Shown piece by piece: positions 22,388 to 33,373 of a stretch of DNA of 64,000 bases; the stretch's first letter is position 1, and the number at the start of each line of letters is the position of its first letter. The stretch comes from Adiantum capillus-veneris. Its lineage: Eukaryota > Streptophyta > Polypodiopsida > Polypodiales > Pteridaceae. The notes below the pieces were generated by a model. That model did not search any database. It was not told the DNA's origin and worked only from the letters and a program-made list of their open reading frames with translations. Where the stretch lies: the NCBI GenBank assembly GCA_014529385.2, contig CM043964.1, positions 138,782,529 through 138,846,528 of the forward strand, written 5' to 3'. Made by a program: the position numbers and the translations under genes.

Positions 22388-23870
22388 TGTCACGGGGACG
22401 TGCAACTGTTAACTATGTCACGAGGTCGTGGCAACTGCTAACTTTAGTTGTTGGTTTCTTTCCAAGGGGTTTTGTTTTATTTTTGAGACCCTCTTCTTGA
22501 AGTAGCAAACGGTCGGACATTGCAGGCGCAATGTGAACGGTAGTTTCACCCGCAAATGGGTAGTGGTCGGCACTGGAATTCGTATGGTAAGAGGATGTCT
22601 AGGCTCAGAGCAAGATCATATAGGTCCCCCCGTCGCACTTAGCAAGTTGGTGAATACTAGTAGGAAGTGAACTCAATTAAGGCGTAAAGTCAAGGTGGGA
22701 CTACCAACAAAAAGTATCCAACAGTTGGACCACATTGCACTTTTGGATGCGGTCCCAATGAGGATAGATGGTCAGAAAACCAGTGGGAGCCCAACGGAAG
22801 CATCTCCTAAAATTTAGGGAACTGCTATTTTGGACCGTGAAATGTGTCCACGTCATTACCTTCGGTATGACTAGGGGAACATTTTACAACTCTGCCGCGA
22901 AGTCAACTGGGCAACCGGTCAGGATATATTTAAGCGGTGAACCCGAAACGGGAAAATGCTTGTAAATGCGCCAAGTGCCGATTTTTCATGAACTTTCCCC
23001 TTGCAGGAAAATGGGTGCTGATTTTTAAGCTGGGAGAGGCCTTCATTTGCAATTTGTCACAGGTTAAGAGCTATGGAGTGCTTCCTTTCCCTCTCATGTA
23101 CAGTGTGGTGCTAGGAGTGATGCCTTGCACACTACACACTGCTCTCTCTCTCTCTCCCCTACGTGCAGTTATGTGATGCCCCACAAGAGGGCTCCTCATT
23201 TGACTGATGTACAACTGTGTGGGTTCATGCTTTTGTGCTGAGGCAAGAGCCTCCTTGAGCAGGAACAGGGGTAGCTAGCTGCTACTCCAAAGCAGGCACT
23301 GGTGAGGGTCATAACCTCACCATACAGGTGCAAAATCAGCGCTGTGTATGCGCTGTAATTTTACTGTTTTTCAGCCATACGGACGCCAAAACCTTTTGGG
23401 AATCGTGCCCCACTGGCAGAGGACAGTTAGGGGACTGTTTGGGGCTGAAAACAGGGCAAAAACCAGTAAATACAGCGTGCTGAATTTACTGTTTTTGGGC
23501 AAGAATCAGAGGGTATACGCCAGTAGAAGCGAGTTCCAGAAGGGGAATTGGTTTCGCGCAAGTTTAGGGGCTGTTATGTTGCCGAAAGTTGGCCAAAACA
23601 GGCGGTATCTAGTGGGATACAGTCAAAGGATTCCCAGGACTCTTCTTTGTACTTTACCCTCCTAAAGAATAAAGAAATACCGAAAGGGGCGCCAATTTTG
23701 GGGCCTATAGGTTGTCGGCATCTGCTCGGAGCATTCTAGCTTCCAAGCCGTGTGTGTGATTAAGTGTTAATTCCCGTTACAGGTCTCCTTTGCAAAGTGC
23801 TCTGCGTGTGTGTCTAAAGTAAAGAATTTCGGGTGGAAGCCAACGCCTACCGCCCTACGGGCCGGTTTCA
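22388..23870 (+). repeat. Gy3 5' LTR
   Basis: It starts TGTCACGGGGACGTGCAACT and ends GGCCGGTTTCA. Its first about 29 bp are repeated immediately (TGTCACGAGGTCGTGGCAAC), a duplication shared with the 3' LTR but absent from the solo LTR at 12013. The cross-family motif is at 23668-23705, starting with AATAAAG, a possible poly(A) signal. Confidence 0.92.
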
Positions 23871-23891
23871 TGGTTCCGTCGCCGGGACATC
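23871..23891 (+). other. Gy3 primer binding site, tRNA-Glu type
   Basis: TGGTTCCGTCGCCGGGAC follows the LTR end directly. From memory, plant tRNA-Glu ends in CCCGGCAACGGAACCA, which pairs with all but one base of the first 17. All other primer sites in the window are of the initiator-Met type. Confidence 0.65.
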
Positions 23892-23968
23892 AATCACTTT
23901 TTCCTTAAAGAGTGAGCCTGGATTGTTTAGGGTAAAGACACAGAATGCAGAAACGCGGGGATTACAGT

Positions 23969-25700
23969 ATGGCCGACAATGGGAAGGGAATTATGGAAGA
24001 GGGTTCCTCTTCAAAGGACAGGCAGGAGATTCCTATGGTTTTTGAGATTGGCAAGAGCTCACGGCCACGTCAGTCTGTACATCTTGTCAACGTGACTGTC
24101 CCTCCAGTAGTACAGGGCTTTATGACTGGGCAACTTGAGGATGATCTATCAAGACTCACTTAGCTGCCGCGGTGAATGTCTTTTTGCAGCTAGCTCCGTA
24201 CGCGGCGTAGGTTGCCTATTTTGCCGTTGCACTGGTGGCGCTTGCAAGAATTCCATAAACCTCGGATTTTGCACCTGTTGATGCTCAAGCCTAGGTACTT
24301 CATGTGGCGCAGGAGGAAAGGGAACACTCGCATGTTGCGGAGTCGAGGGCTCCAAAGCAGGTTCCTCCCGTGCTTGAACAGGTGGCTAGAACGCCTATTC
24401 CACAGGTTATGCCAGTTCAGCCCGCCACCTTTCAGAGCCAGCATGCTATCTTGAATGGACAGGGTGCTGGATACCAGGCTATGCACTCAGTTTTTCCACC
24501 ACCCACGGTACATCCTGGGTATTTCGGGGGTGGATCAGTGTTCCAAAGTATGGCTGGTTATGCGCCTGGAAGTCAGCCGCACATGCCAGGAACAGTGTTC
24601 GGGGGTATGCAAGGCATCATGCCAAACCCCATGTATGGTAGTATCGGCATGCAGCAAGGTTTCCACTGCAACCAGGGCCAGTTTGGGGTGCCACAGGGTC
24701 ATTTTGGCATGGCTGGTTTTTCTGGACAGCAGCCAGATATCGCACCTCTGAGGTAAAATGTGAATGGCCAAGACGTGCCGATCATGCCTACTACAGTGCC
24801 CATGTTGCAGACCATCCCTTATGACAACTTGGGGGCACTAGAGAAGCCGAAGGCTTACAAAGAAGGTGGTGCAGCAGTAAAGTTTAGTACCTTCAGTGGT
24901 TTCGAGGATAAGACAAAGGCCCTCACTTTCCTCCAGCAGTTTGATACAGCTTATGTGGGAGGGAATTTTACAGAGGCCTCGAAGGTCAAGAAAGCTGTCA
25001 CTTTCTTAAAGGACAATGCGCTTACATGGTGGACGACATTGTTAATGCAAGGACAGGCACCGGCCACTTGGGTTTACTTCAAGCAAATGTTTGTATTTGC
25101 TTGGCTGTCAAATGAATTTGAAGTCGACGTCATGACAGATTGGCACCAGCTTACTTCAGCTTCGTGCAAGAGCTTGCTGGAGTACAATAGGAGGTTTTGT
25201 AAAGCGTTACTCTCAGTGACCTCCTACAGATTTGTGCCATTGACAGAGCAGATAGAGAATTACTGTTGTGGGCTGCCTAAAGGGCTTCGCGATTACTGTA
25301 CAAAGAACAGAGTGGCTACCCTTACTCAGCTTATGGAAGTTGCGAACACTGGTCTTGCCTTGTTGAAAGGAGAGGACAGTGGATTTCCGAGCAGAGACAA
25401 AGGAGGGCAGCAAAAGAAAAATTCAACGAAGAAGCCCTTTGTGAAAACGGCTCCTAATGCGTCACAGGGGTCAGAAAAGGCCACCAAAGACAAGGATTCA
25501 GCCGGGACTTCTGGAGCGCAGGCAAAGAAACAGAAAAGGAAGCCTTTTGTGCGTAAGTCGCTTGAGGAAAAGAAGGTCCTAATGGCTGAGAACAAATGCT
25601 TTATATGCGAGCAGCCTGGTCACTTTTCTATCAATTGTCCACAAAGGAAAAGGCCAGCTGACTCAGAAGATAAAGAAGACCAGAAAGGCAAGAAGCCAAA
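23969..25700 (+). pseudogene. Gy3 gag, with Gly/Gln/Pro-rich front
   Basis: Gag starts at ATG 23969 (MADNGKGIMEEGSSS) and is broken near 24160 by a stop and shift. The next part (24304-24753) is rich in Gly, Gln, Met and Pro (FGVPQGHFGMAGFSGQQ) and likely disordered; a TAA at 24754-24756 interrupts it. The same frame continues as capsid: KFSTFSGFEDKTKALTFLQQ, then ALTWWTTLLMQ and RFVPLTEQIENYCCGLP. A long lysine-rich stretch precedes the knuckle CFICEQPGHFSINC near 25597-25640. Gag and protease share one frame to 26022. Confidence 0.88.
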
Positions 25701-26130
25701 ACCCACGGCAGGTTTAGTGCCAGACATGGTGGGTGACAGGCCCAGCAGAGATGCCAGTGAGTTATGCAGGGCATGGGGTAAAGTTAGGGATCAGACGGCA
25801 CTCATCTTCTGTGATCCAGGTGCCAAAGCCAACTTTATCTCACCAGAGTTAGCTATGAAGCTGGTCATCAGAGCTGAAGAGATGGGGTACACAGCAAAGG
25901 CAGGGTTGGCATGTCCTGGCCACTCAGAGTGTGTTACTCCCATCATTGGAAAGCTGCGTCTGCATATTCAGTTGTATGTGGACACAGAAGAGTTTTACAT
26001 CATGCCAGCTGGAAGGTTGTGACGCCTTGTTGGGGATCCCGTGGATGTTCCGAGTGCATGGAGTCTTGGATGCCTACAACAAAAAGATCACTGTACAGCA
26101 TAGGGGCAAAACCCACATCTTGGATGTAAA
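25701..26130 (+). pseudogene. Gy3 protease, frameshifted
   Basis: LIFCDPGAKANFISPELA near 25802-25855 is the retropepsin site with Asp-Pro-Gly. The closing GCDALLGIPWMFRVHGVLDAY is in a second frame after a shift near 26010-26020. The AKANFIS stretch is shared with Gy1, which supports a close relationship of the two families. Confidence 0.85.
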
Positions 26131-28192
26131 GCTTAAAGGAGAGTCAATCCCTATTGTATCTGCTTCTGCTATCACTTCTGTAATAAAGAATCATCTTTCT
26201 GTGTACTTGATTTTTGCACGTGATGTCTCAGATAGTGATCAGTCAAATTTATTTGTGTTAGATAAAGAAAGGTCAGCATTTTTGCAAAAGTTTAGTGATT
26301 GTTTTTCTGATTCATTACCGTCGCAATTGCCGCCAGGGAGACCTGAGGACCATCGGCTAGATTTGGTGCCAGGGTGTAGCCCACCAAATAGACCTCCCTA
26401 CAGGGTTAGTGCAGCGCAGCAGAAAGAGATTATGGGCTAGGTTGAGGAGTTATTAGAGAAGGGGCTGATTCAGCCTAGTTCTTCACCCTTTTGCTCCCCA
26501 GTGCTCCTAGTGCAGAAGAAGGATGGCTCATGATGCATGTGTATTGATTACCGTGCGTTGAATAAGAATACCATCAAGAATAGGTTCCCTATTCCTAGAA
26601 TTGATGATATTCTCGATCGTTTAGAGGGTGCTGCAATTTTCAGCAGGATAGACCTTAAGAGTGGGTACCATCAGATTCGTATAAGGCCAGAGGATGTGCA
26701 CAAGACTGCGTTTAGAACGACATTTGGTCTTTATGAGTTTCTAGTGATGCCGTTTGGGCTAACAAATGCTCCTGCCACGTTCAACAGAATGATGGACCGG
26801 ATTTTTCGCTCGCATCAACAGTTTGTTGGAACGTTCTTCGATGACATGATAGTGTATTCGAAGAATGAAGAGGAGCATAGGCGTCACTTGACCATTGTGT
26901 TTGAAGAGCTGCGCAGTCACAGGTTACTTGTGAATCCTAAGAAAAGTGAATTCTTCCTCGAAGAGATTCACTTTTTGGGCTACATAGTCTCCAAGGATGG
27001 TGTTAGAATGGATTCCGCAAAGGTTGAAGCTATCAAGACATGGCCAGACTTGAAGACTGTGCACGATGTCAGAAGCTTCTTGGGATTGTGTTCCTACTAT
27101 AGAAGGTTTATCAAAAATTTTGCAGAGATAGCATCGCCTCTTCACGCTTTGCAAAAGAAAGAGGTCACTTTCATTTGGACCCAAAAAGAGATTTCAGCTT
27201 TTAGTCTCTTAAAGGAAAAGTTGACTTCAGATCCAGTTATTGTTTTGCCAGATCTCAGGAAGTCATTTGTGGTCCAGTGTGACGCGTGTGCCAGTAGCAT
27301 CGGAGCAGTGCTAATGCAAGACGGACGGGTAGTAGCTTATGAAAGCCGAATTTTGCAAGGGCCAAAGAGGACTATGCAAGTCTATGAGAAAGAGCTCTTG
27401 GCCGTGATTCATGCGCTTTCTAGCTGGAAGCACTACCTCTTAGGTGCTGATTTTGTTGTCCAAACAAATCATCAGACCTTGCGATACTTCTTGACACAGT
27501 CAAAGTTATCCGAAAAGCATATGCGATGGGCAAACATTCTTTCCATGTTCCACTTCCAGATTATGCATGTGGAAGGCAAGAAGAATGTTGTGGCTGATGC
27601 GTTATCAAGAAAGCCACAAATTTCAGCTGTGTCAATTCCTTATCATCATGAGTTAGATGACATGAAGGAACGGTATACTGCTGTTGAAGATTTTGCAAGG
27701 ATCTTTGAACAGTTACAAGAGGGGCAACATCACGAGCACTACCTCCTCAGAGATGGTTTTATGATGATGCATGGCAGACTTTGTGTCACTAGGCCATTGC
27801 AACATAAGGTCATGGAAGAGAGTCATGTCCCACCGTATGCAGGGCATCGTGGCATTGATGCAACAGTTAAAGCGGTAGAGACATTCTTCTATTGGCCTAC
27901 CTTGAGGAGAGATGTGGATGCCTTTGTGCGAGTATGCATAGTTTGCCAAAAGGTCAAGTTTGACAGGCAAAAGGCACCAGGGTTGTTACAACCACTGTCG
28001 ATTCTGGATAAGCCATGGGAAAGCATTGCTATGGACTTTATCTTTGATCTTCCAAGGACGCCAATAGGGAATGATGGTATATGGACCATTATTTGTAGGT
28101 TCAACAAGCAGGCCCATTTTATCCCTGTCAGGAAGAAGATAAAATCTGATCAGATGGCACGCTTGTTCATGTACCATGTGTTTGAGTCATAG
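26131..28192 (+). pseudogene. Gy3 RT, RNase H and truncated integrase
   Basis: One frame spans the linker (VKLKGESIPIVSASAIT) to 28192, broken by TAG 26438-26440 and TGA 26531-26533. RT keeps [16 protein letters not shown] and FFDDMIVYSK (Asp codons 26840-26845). RNase H keeps VVQCDACASS and YEKEL, but the third site reads TNHQ instead of TDHQ. Integrase keeps the zinc site (HVPPYAGHRG, CIVCQ) and the first core Asp (AMDFIFDLP), then stops at about residue 540 before the second Asp and Glu. The loss borders the hAT foldback at 28197. Confidence 0.92.
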
Positions 28193-28745
28193 TTAGCAGG
28201 GAACGGACATTTCGGGCCTTGGAACGCCGGAACGGCGTTCCGGCCGGCTGGGATTTTCTGGAACGTGTCGGAACGGAACGGCGTTCCGGCTGGAAACTGT
28301 CACCGGAACGGGCTGGAACGGGACGGAACGGACCGGAACGGCCGCAACGGCCCCAACGGCCAGAAACGGCAGTTTTTGAAATTGAAAAAAATGACTGTTA
28401 GGCAGCCAACGGCCATTTTCAGCAGTCAAAAAAGTATATACTGCCCCCCTCCTCCCCCATTCTTCACACACTCATCAAGCCTCAAGGCCCATTCTCCCTT
28501 GCTTGAGCCTTGCTCTCAACTCTCAAGCCAAGCTCATTCTCCCTAGCTTGCTCTCAACTCTCAAGCCATAGTGTGGCGCTGCGGCATGCCTCAAGGCTCA
28601 AGCTCTCAACCTCTCTCTCTCTTGGGCTAACTTGTAAGTCATAACCCTCAACTTTCAAGGCTCAAGGCTCAAGCTCCCACGGAATCAAGCGGCAAGCCTC
28701 TCTGTTCAAGATCAAGCTCTCTCTTTCACGGATAATCCATCATCC

Positions 28746-29239
28746 ATGGCCTCTTCTTCTCGTTCAACCCCCTCCGTTCATGCGGGCAACACTCAAAAGG
28801 CGAAGGAATGGTCGTGGTGGGATGAAGTGACCTTGGAGGGCACCTTGTCGGCGGCGGGAGGTTCTCGTGCATGGGGATGCAAGCTATGCTCTTACACGCG
28901 GAAAGGGGGGCATGACAAAGTGAGGGCACACTTTCTTCGAGTGCCGGGACATGAGGTGAAATTTTGTGCCAACGTAACCATCGAGAAGAGGAAGGAGCTC
29001 GAGGAAAAGGATCGGCAATTCAACCATAAAGCCAAGCCGGCACGCAAAGGTATTGATCCAAAGACCCTCATTTTCCCTTCTTCCTCTCTACCCGGTGTAG
29101 GTGTTGGTGCATCTTCAAAAGGTCCAATTCGTCGCCAAAAGACCCTTACCACCTCTTGGGACCCAAAGAAGAAAGAAGAGGTGGATGCGGCCGTGGCCCG
29201 ATTCTTCTATCGCGACCATATCCCATTTGTCGCAGCGAG
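28746..29239 (+). pseudogene. hAT transposase exon 1 with BED zinc finger (left arm)
   Basis: The open frame starts MASSSRSTPSVHAGNTQKAK. Cys45 and Cys48 (WGCKLC), His62, His69 and Cys74 (HFLRVPGHEVKFC) fit the plant hAT-type BED finger that binds transposon ends. The end of the exon reads VDAAVARFFYRDHIPFVAAR, a block found before the DUF659 region in plant hAT proteins, and is followed by a splice-donor-like GAG|GTATGTAC at 29240. The hAT dimerisation and RNase H-like catalytic parts are absent. The reading frame is clean, so it could be translated into a DNA-binding-only product. Confidence 0.82.
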
Positions 29240-29372
29240 GTATGTACATTGTTTTATGATTCATCAATCTTCTCTCTCATTTCTTCCGTTATCGTCGTTT
29301 CCACTTTTTTGATACGACGATAACGGAAGAAATGAGAGAGAAGATTGATGAATCATAAAACAATGTACATAC

Positions 29373-29866
29373 CTCGCTGCGACAAATGGGATATGGTCGT
29401 GATAGAAGAATCGGGCCACGGCCGCATCCACTTCTTCTTTCTTCTTTGGGTCCCAAGAGGTGGTAAGGGTCTTTTGGCGACGAATTGGACCTTTTGAAGA
29501 TGCACCAACACCTACACCGGGTAGAGAGGAAGAAGGGAAAATGAGGGTCTTTGGATCAATACCTTTGCGTGCCGGCTTGGCTTTATGGTTGAATTGCCGA
29601 TCCTTTTCCTCGAGCTCCTTCCTCTTCTCGATGGTTACGTTGGCACAAAATTTCACCTCATGTCCCGGCACTCGAAGAAAGTGTGCCCTCACTTTGTCAT
29701 GCCCCCCTTTCCGCGTGTAAGAGCATAGCTTGCATCCCCATGCACGAGAACCTCCCGCCGCCGACAAGGTGCCCTCCGAGGTCACTTCATCCCACCACGA
29801 CCATTCCTTCGCCTTTTGAGTGTTGCCCGCATGAACGGAGGGGGTTGAACGAGAAGAAAAAGCCGT
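29373..29866 (-). pseudogene. hAT transposase exon 1, inverted copy with lost start codon
   Basis: This is the mirror of 28746-29239, with the same BED finger residues and FFYHDHIPFVAAR (Arg to His at one site). The start ATG has become ACG (29864-29866), so the first in-frame Met is further in, at a changed ACCTTGGAG-to-ACCTCGGAG region. The mirrored splice donor (AC at 29371-29372 on the plus strand) is kept. Confidence 0.82.
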
Positions 29867-30450
29867 GGATGATGGATTATCCGTGAAAGAGAGAGCTTGA
29901 TCTTGAACTTTGAGAGAGAGAGAGAGAGGGATTGAGAGAGAGAGGCTTGCCGCTTGATTCCGTGAGAGCTTGAGCCTTGAGCCTTGAAAGTTGAGGGTTA
30001 GAACTTAGAAGTTAGCCCAAGAGAGAGAGAGGTTGAGAGCTTGAGCCTTGAGGCATGCCGCGGCGCCACACTATGGCTTGAGAGTTGAGAGAAAGCTAGG
30101 GAGAATGAGCTTGGCTTGAGAGTTGAGAGCAAGGCTCAAGCAAGGGAGAATGGGCCTTGAGGCTTGATGAGTGTGTGAAGAATGGGGGAGGAGGGGGGCA
30201 TTATATACTTTTTTGACTGCTGAAAATGGCCGTTGGCTGCCTAACAGTCATTTTTTTCAATTTCAAAAACTGTCGTTTCCGGCCGTTGCGGCCGTTCCGG
30301 TCCGTTCCGTCCCGTTCCAGCCCGTTCCGGTCGTCCCGTTCCGGTGACAGTTTCCAGCCGGAACGCCGTTCCGTTCCGACGCGTTCCAGAAAATCCCAGC
30401 CGGCCGGAACGCCGTTCCGGCGTTCCAAGGCCCGAAATGTCCGTTCCTTG

Positions 30451-31921
30451 GTAACTACGGTGGCAACTGTTAACTATGTCACGAGGACGTGGCAACTGCT
30501 AATTTTAGTTGTTGGTTTCTTTCCAAGGGGTTTTGTTTTATTTTTGAGACCCTCTTCTTGAAGTAGCAAACGGTCGGACATTGCATGGCCAATGTGAACG
30601 GTAGTTTTACCCGCAGATGGGTAGTGGTCAGCACTTGAATTCGTATGGTAAGAGGATGGCTAGGCTCAGAGCAAGATCATATAGGTCCCCCGTCACACTT
30701 AGCAAGTTGGTGGATACTAGGAAGTGAACTCAATTAAGGCGTAAAGTCAAGGTGGGACTACCAACAAAAAGTATCCGACAGTTGGGCCACATTGCACTTT
30801 TGGATGTGGTCCCAATGAGGATAGATGGTCAGAAGACCAGTGGGAGCCCAACGGAAGCATCTCCTAAAATTTAGGGAACTGCTATTTTGGACCGTGAAAT
30901 GTGTTCGCGTCATTACCTCTGGTATGACTAGGGGAACATTTTACAACTCTGCTGCGAAGTCAACTGGGCAACTGGTCAGGATATATTTAAGCGGCGAACC
31001 CGAAACGGGAAAATGCTTGTAAATGCGCCAAGTGTTGATTTTTCATGAACTTTCCTCTTGCAGAAAAATGGGCGCTGATTTTTAAGCTAGGAGAGGCCTT
31101 CATTTGCAATTTGTCATAGGTTAAGAGCTATGGAGTGCTTCCTTTCCCTCTCATGTACAGTGTGGTGCTAGGAGTGATGCCCTGCACACTACACACTGCT
31201 CTCTCTCTCCCCTACGTGTAGTTATGTGATGCCCCACAAGAGGGCTCCTCATTTGACTGATGTACAACTGTGTGGGTTCATGCTTTTGTGCTGAGGCAAG
31301 AGCCTCCTTGAGCAGGAACAGGGTAGCTAGCTGCTACTCCAAAGCAGGCACTGGTGAGGGTCATAACCTCACCATACAGGTGCAAAATCAGCGCTGTGTA
31401 TGCACTGTAATTTTACTGTTTTTCAGTCATACGGGCGCCAGAACCTTTGGGAATCGTGCCCCACTGGCAGAGGACAGTTAGGGGACTGTTTGGGGCTGAA
31501 AACAGGGCAAAAACCAGTAAGTACAGCGTGCCAAATTTACTGTTTTTGGGCAGGAATCAGAGGGTATACGCCAGTAGAAGCGAGTTCCAGCAAGGGAATT
31601 GGTTTCGCGCAAGTTTAGGGGCTGTTATGCTACCGAAATTTCGCCAAAACAGGCGATATCTAGTGGGATGCAGTCAAAGGATTCCCAGGACTCTTCTTTG
31701 TACTTAACCCTCCTAAAGAATAAAGAAATATCGAAAGGGGTGCCAATTTTGGGGCCTACAGGTTGTCGGCGTCTGCTCGGAGCATTCTAGCTTTCGAGCC
31801 GTGTGTGTGATTAAGTGTTAATTCCCGTTACAGGTCTCCTTTGCAAAGTGCTCTGTGTGTGTGTCTAAAGTAAAGAATTTCGGGTGAAAGCCAACGCCTA
31901 CCGCCCTATGGGCCGGTTTCA
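30451..31921 (+). repeat. Gy3 3' LTR
   Basis: It matches the 5' LTR from GGCAACTGTTAACTATG onward and ends GGCCGGTTTCA before the TSD. Its first dozen bases, directly after the foldback, are diverged (GTAACTACGG in place of TGTCACGGGGACG), so the left border was disturbed. The cross-family motif is at 31719-31756. Confidence 0.9.
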
Positions 31922-32295
31922 GAAAGGAGCGGCTTTTTTCAAAGCTTAGCATGAGGTATTATGGCCCTTTCCAGATAAAAGAAAAGATAAATGATGTCTC
32001 CTTTAGACTGAAGTTGCCCGATGCTTGGAAGATTCACAAGGCTTTTCATGTGAGTCTAATAAAGGCGATGTGCCCGATGATGGGGAGCTAGATGAGCAAC
32101 CCGAAGTGGAGGAAAGCGAAGAGATACTCGTTCCAGAACAAATATTGACACACAAGGATAGAAAGGTAAAAGGTAAAGTGATTAGGCGGTTCTTGGTTAA
32201 GTTCAAGGATTGTATGCGAAGTGGATGGAGGAGGAGGACCTAGCAGATACTCCTCAGATTTGGAACTTTACCTTGAAGCATTTGGTTTAGCATAG
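31922..32295 (+). pseudogene. Gy1-A integrase C-terminus and chromodomain
   Basis: After the TSD copy GAAAG the gene reads ERLFSKLSMRYYGPFQIKEK (GPY/F block), then KLPDAWKIHKAFHVSL, the acidic linker EQPEVEESEEILVPEQ, and a chromodomain start (GKVIRRFLVKFKD). A deletion near 32207 removes the YPALDA part and shifts the frame; WMEEEDLADTPQIWN and the normal stop (32293-32295) follow in another frame. Confidence 0.85.
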
Positions 32296-32852
32296 TCTCT
32301 TCCGATAGAACCCCGATTTCAGCAAGGGTGAATCTAATGCAGAGGGTTTGCACAAGAGGGGAGTCTCTCCGCTCCTTTGTCAATGGATTATCCCGATTTT
32401 GAATAGAGTCATTGATGTCCCTTTTGGGTTTCAGGGATACTAAAGGGCTGAATAGTATTCTGCTATATGACTTTATAACAGGAATTTTCGAAAATGAATA
32501 TGATTGATTTGTCCTTAACTTGTTTGAGTGCAGGAACTGAAAGAGGAAATGACTGCAGCATTTCGGTCTCATAAATCTCTCTAGACATGATTGCAATAAG
32601 GATTAGTTAGTCGGGCATCCGTGATGTCCCGACTGGATCTAGATGCGATTACTAAATACGATGCCGATTAATCATGGTCTGAGATTTGGAATGAATTTGT
32701 ATGTGATTTGTCATTAGATGTCCTGTGATGTCAAGATCTCCGGTGATGTGACTATCAATTGGTACATGTGCTAGATGTGTTGTGTCTAGTGCGTCGGTAC
32801 TAATAGTCAGTGTCTACTAAGACAGTTTATGGCCTTTGTCTGTTTTTGCAGG
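32296..32852 (+). other. Gy1-A 3' untranslated region, first part
   Basis: It matches the regions after the integrase stop in the other Gy1 copies (38034-38629, 56496-57082, and about 6990-7574). It contains clustered TGATGT units near 32710-32755 and the CTAGTGCGTCGGTACT stretch near 32788. It is cut by the Gy1-B insertion in the sequence TGTAA and resumes at 57642. Confidence 0.8.
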
Positions 32853-33127
32853 TGTAATGTCACAAATTGATGACGTGGTAGCCTGTAGGACCTTCGAATT
32901 AGTCGACAGGCTGACTATACCCGGAAAACGCGTCGGAAATCGCGCTGGCAGGTTGACACGTGGCAATTGTACGGACATCACAATTTCGTTGACTGCTGAC
33001 ATGGCAGAATGTACGGAATTCCGTAAATTGCACTAGCTGCTTTACGTTGGTTGATTGTTTTTGACAGATTTTTAAGCCAAGCTTTTGGGGATAATTGCTT
33101 TTGAGTTAGTAAGCTTTTGAGATGAGA

Positions 33128-33373
33128 CTTTTGGGGCTCTGCTTTTCGGCATCCCTTGTACAAATGAATAAGTTGGTTGGGCGCACTCATTACTCAGAGC
33201 ATCTGGATGCAGAGTCTGAGAGTGAGCGCCTACGGACTCTCTTTTAAAAGCTTTTAAAGTGCTTTTGGGGCTCTGCTTTTGGGCATCCCTTGTATCTATA
33301 AAATAGTGGGCAGGGCCTCACTTCTCAGAGCATCTGGATGTAGACTGTAAGAGTGAGCACCTATCCACTCTCT
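33128..33373. repeat. Duplicated core-promoter block in the chimeric LTR
   Basis: Unit 1 (33128-33243) and unit 2 (33261-33373) both run from CTTTTGGGGCTCTGCTTTT through CAGAGCATCTGGATG to GAGTGAGC and CACTCTCTT or GACTCTCTT. They are different subtypes, not a recent copy of each other: unit 1 matches the 57083 LTR and unit 2 the 38630 LTR. Confidence 0.85.
33296..33306 (+). promoter_or_regulatory. TATA box of Gy1 LTR
   Basis: CTATAAAATAG lies about 30 bases before CTTCTCAGAGCATC, a plausible start region. The same CTATAAAA is in the 38630 LTR at 38928-38935. Unit 1 of the duplication has AAATAAG at the matching place instead. Confidence 0.6.

Larger units (their letters stand above)
28197..30450. 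mobile_element. Foldback hAT derivative: two 1.1-kb inverted arms
   Basis: The left arm (28197-29298) and right arm (29314-30450) are inverted copies around a 15-base spacer (29299-29313). The ends are CAGGGAACGGACATTTCGGG and, inverted, CAAGGAACGGACATTTCGGG, hAT-like TIRs. Just inside, GGAACG/CGTTCC units recur many times, as expected of transposase binding repeats. Each arm then has a TATA sequence (TATATACTG near 28434; mirrored near 30203), a CTCAAG-rich leader and exon 1 of a hAT transposase. The arms differ at few sites over the exon. No 8-bp TSD is visible: flanks are ATAGTTAG and GTAACTAC. Confidence 0.88.
22388..31921 (+). mobile_element. Gy3: full-length Ty3 element with internal hAT foldback
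   Basis: It has a perfect TSD GAAAG (22383-22387 and 31922-31926), LTRs at 22388-23870 and 30451-31921, a tRNA-Glu-type primer site, gag with a low-complexity front, knuckle, protease, RT, RNase H and the first part of integrase. The rest of integrase, the 3' region and the polypurine tract are missing and a 2.25-kb hAT foldback sits at the gap. RT and protease resemble Gy1 more than Gy2 (AKANFISPEL in both). Integrase is cut inside the catalytic core, so the clade by chromodomain cannot be read. Confidence 0.93.

Noticed and set aside
26131-28192. Integrated pararetrovirus (Caulimoviridae)
   Set aside because: LTRs, TSD and an integrase zinc domain are present; no movement-protein motif is seen.
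28746-29312. Host gene with a zinc finger
   Set aside because: It is exon 1 of a hAT transposase, present in inverted duplicate between transposon ends.
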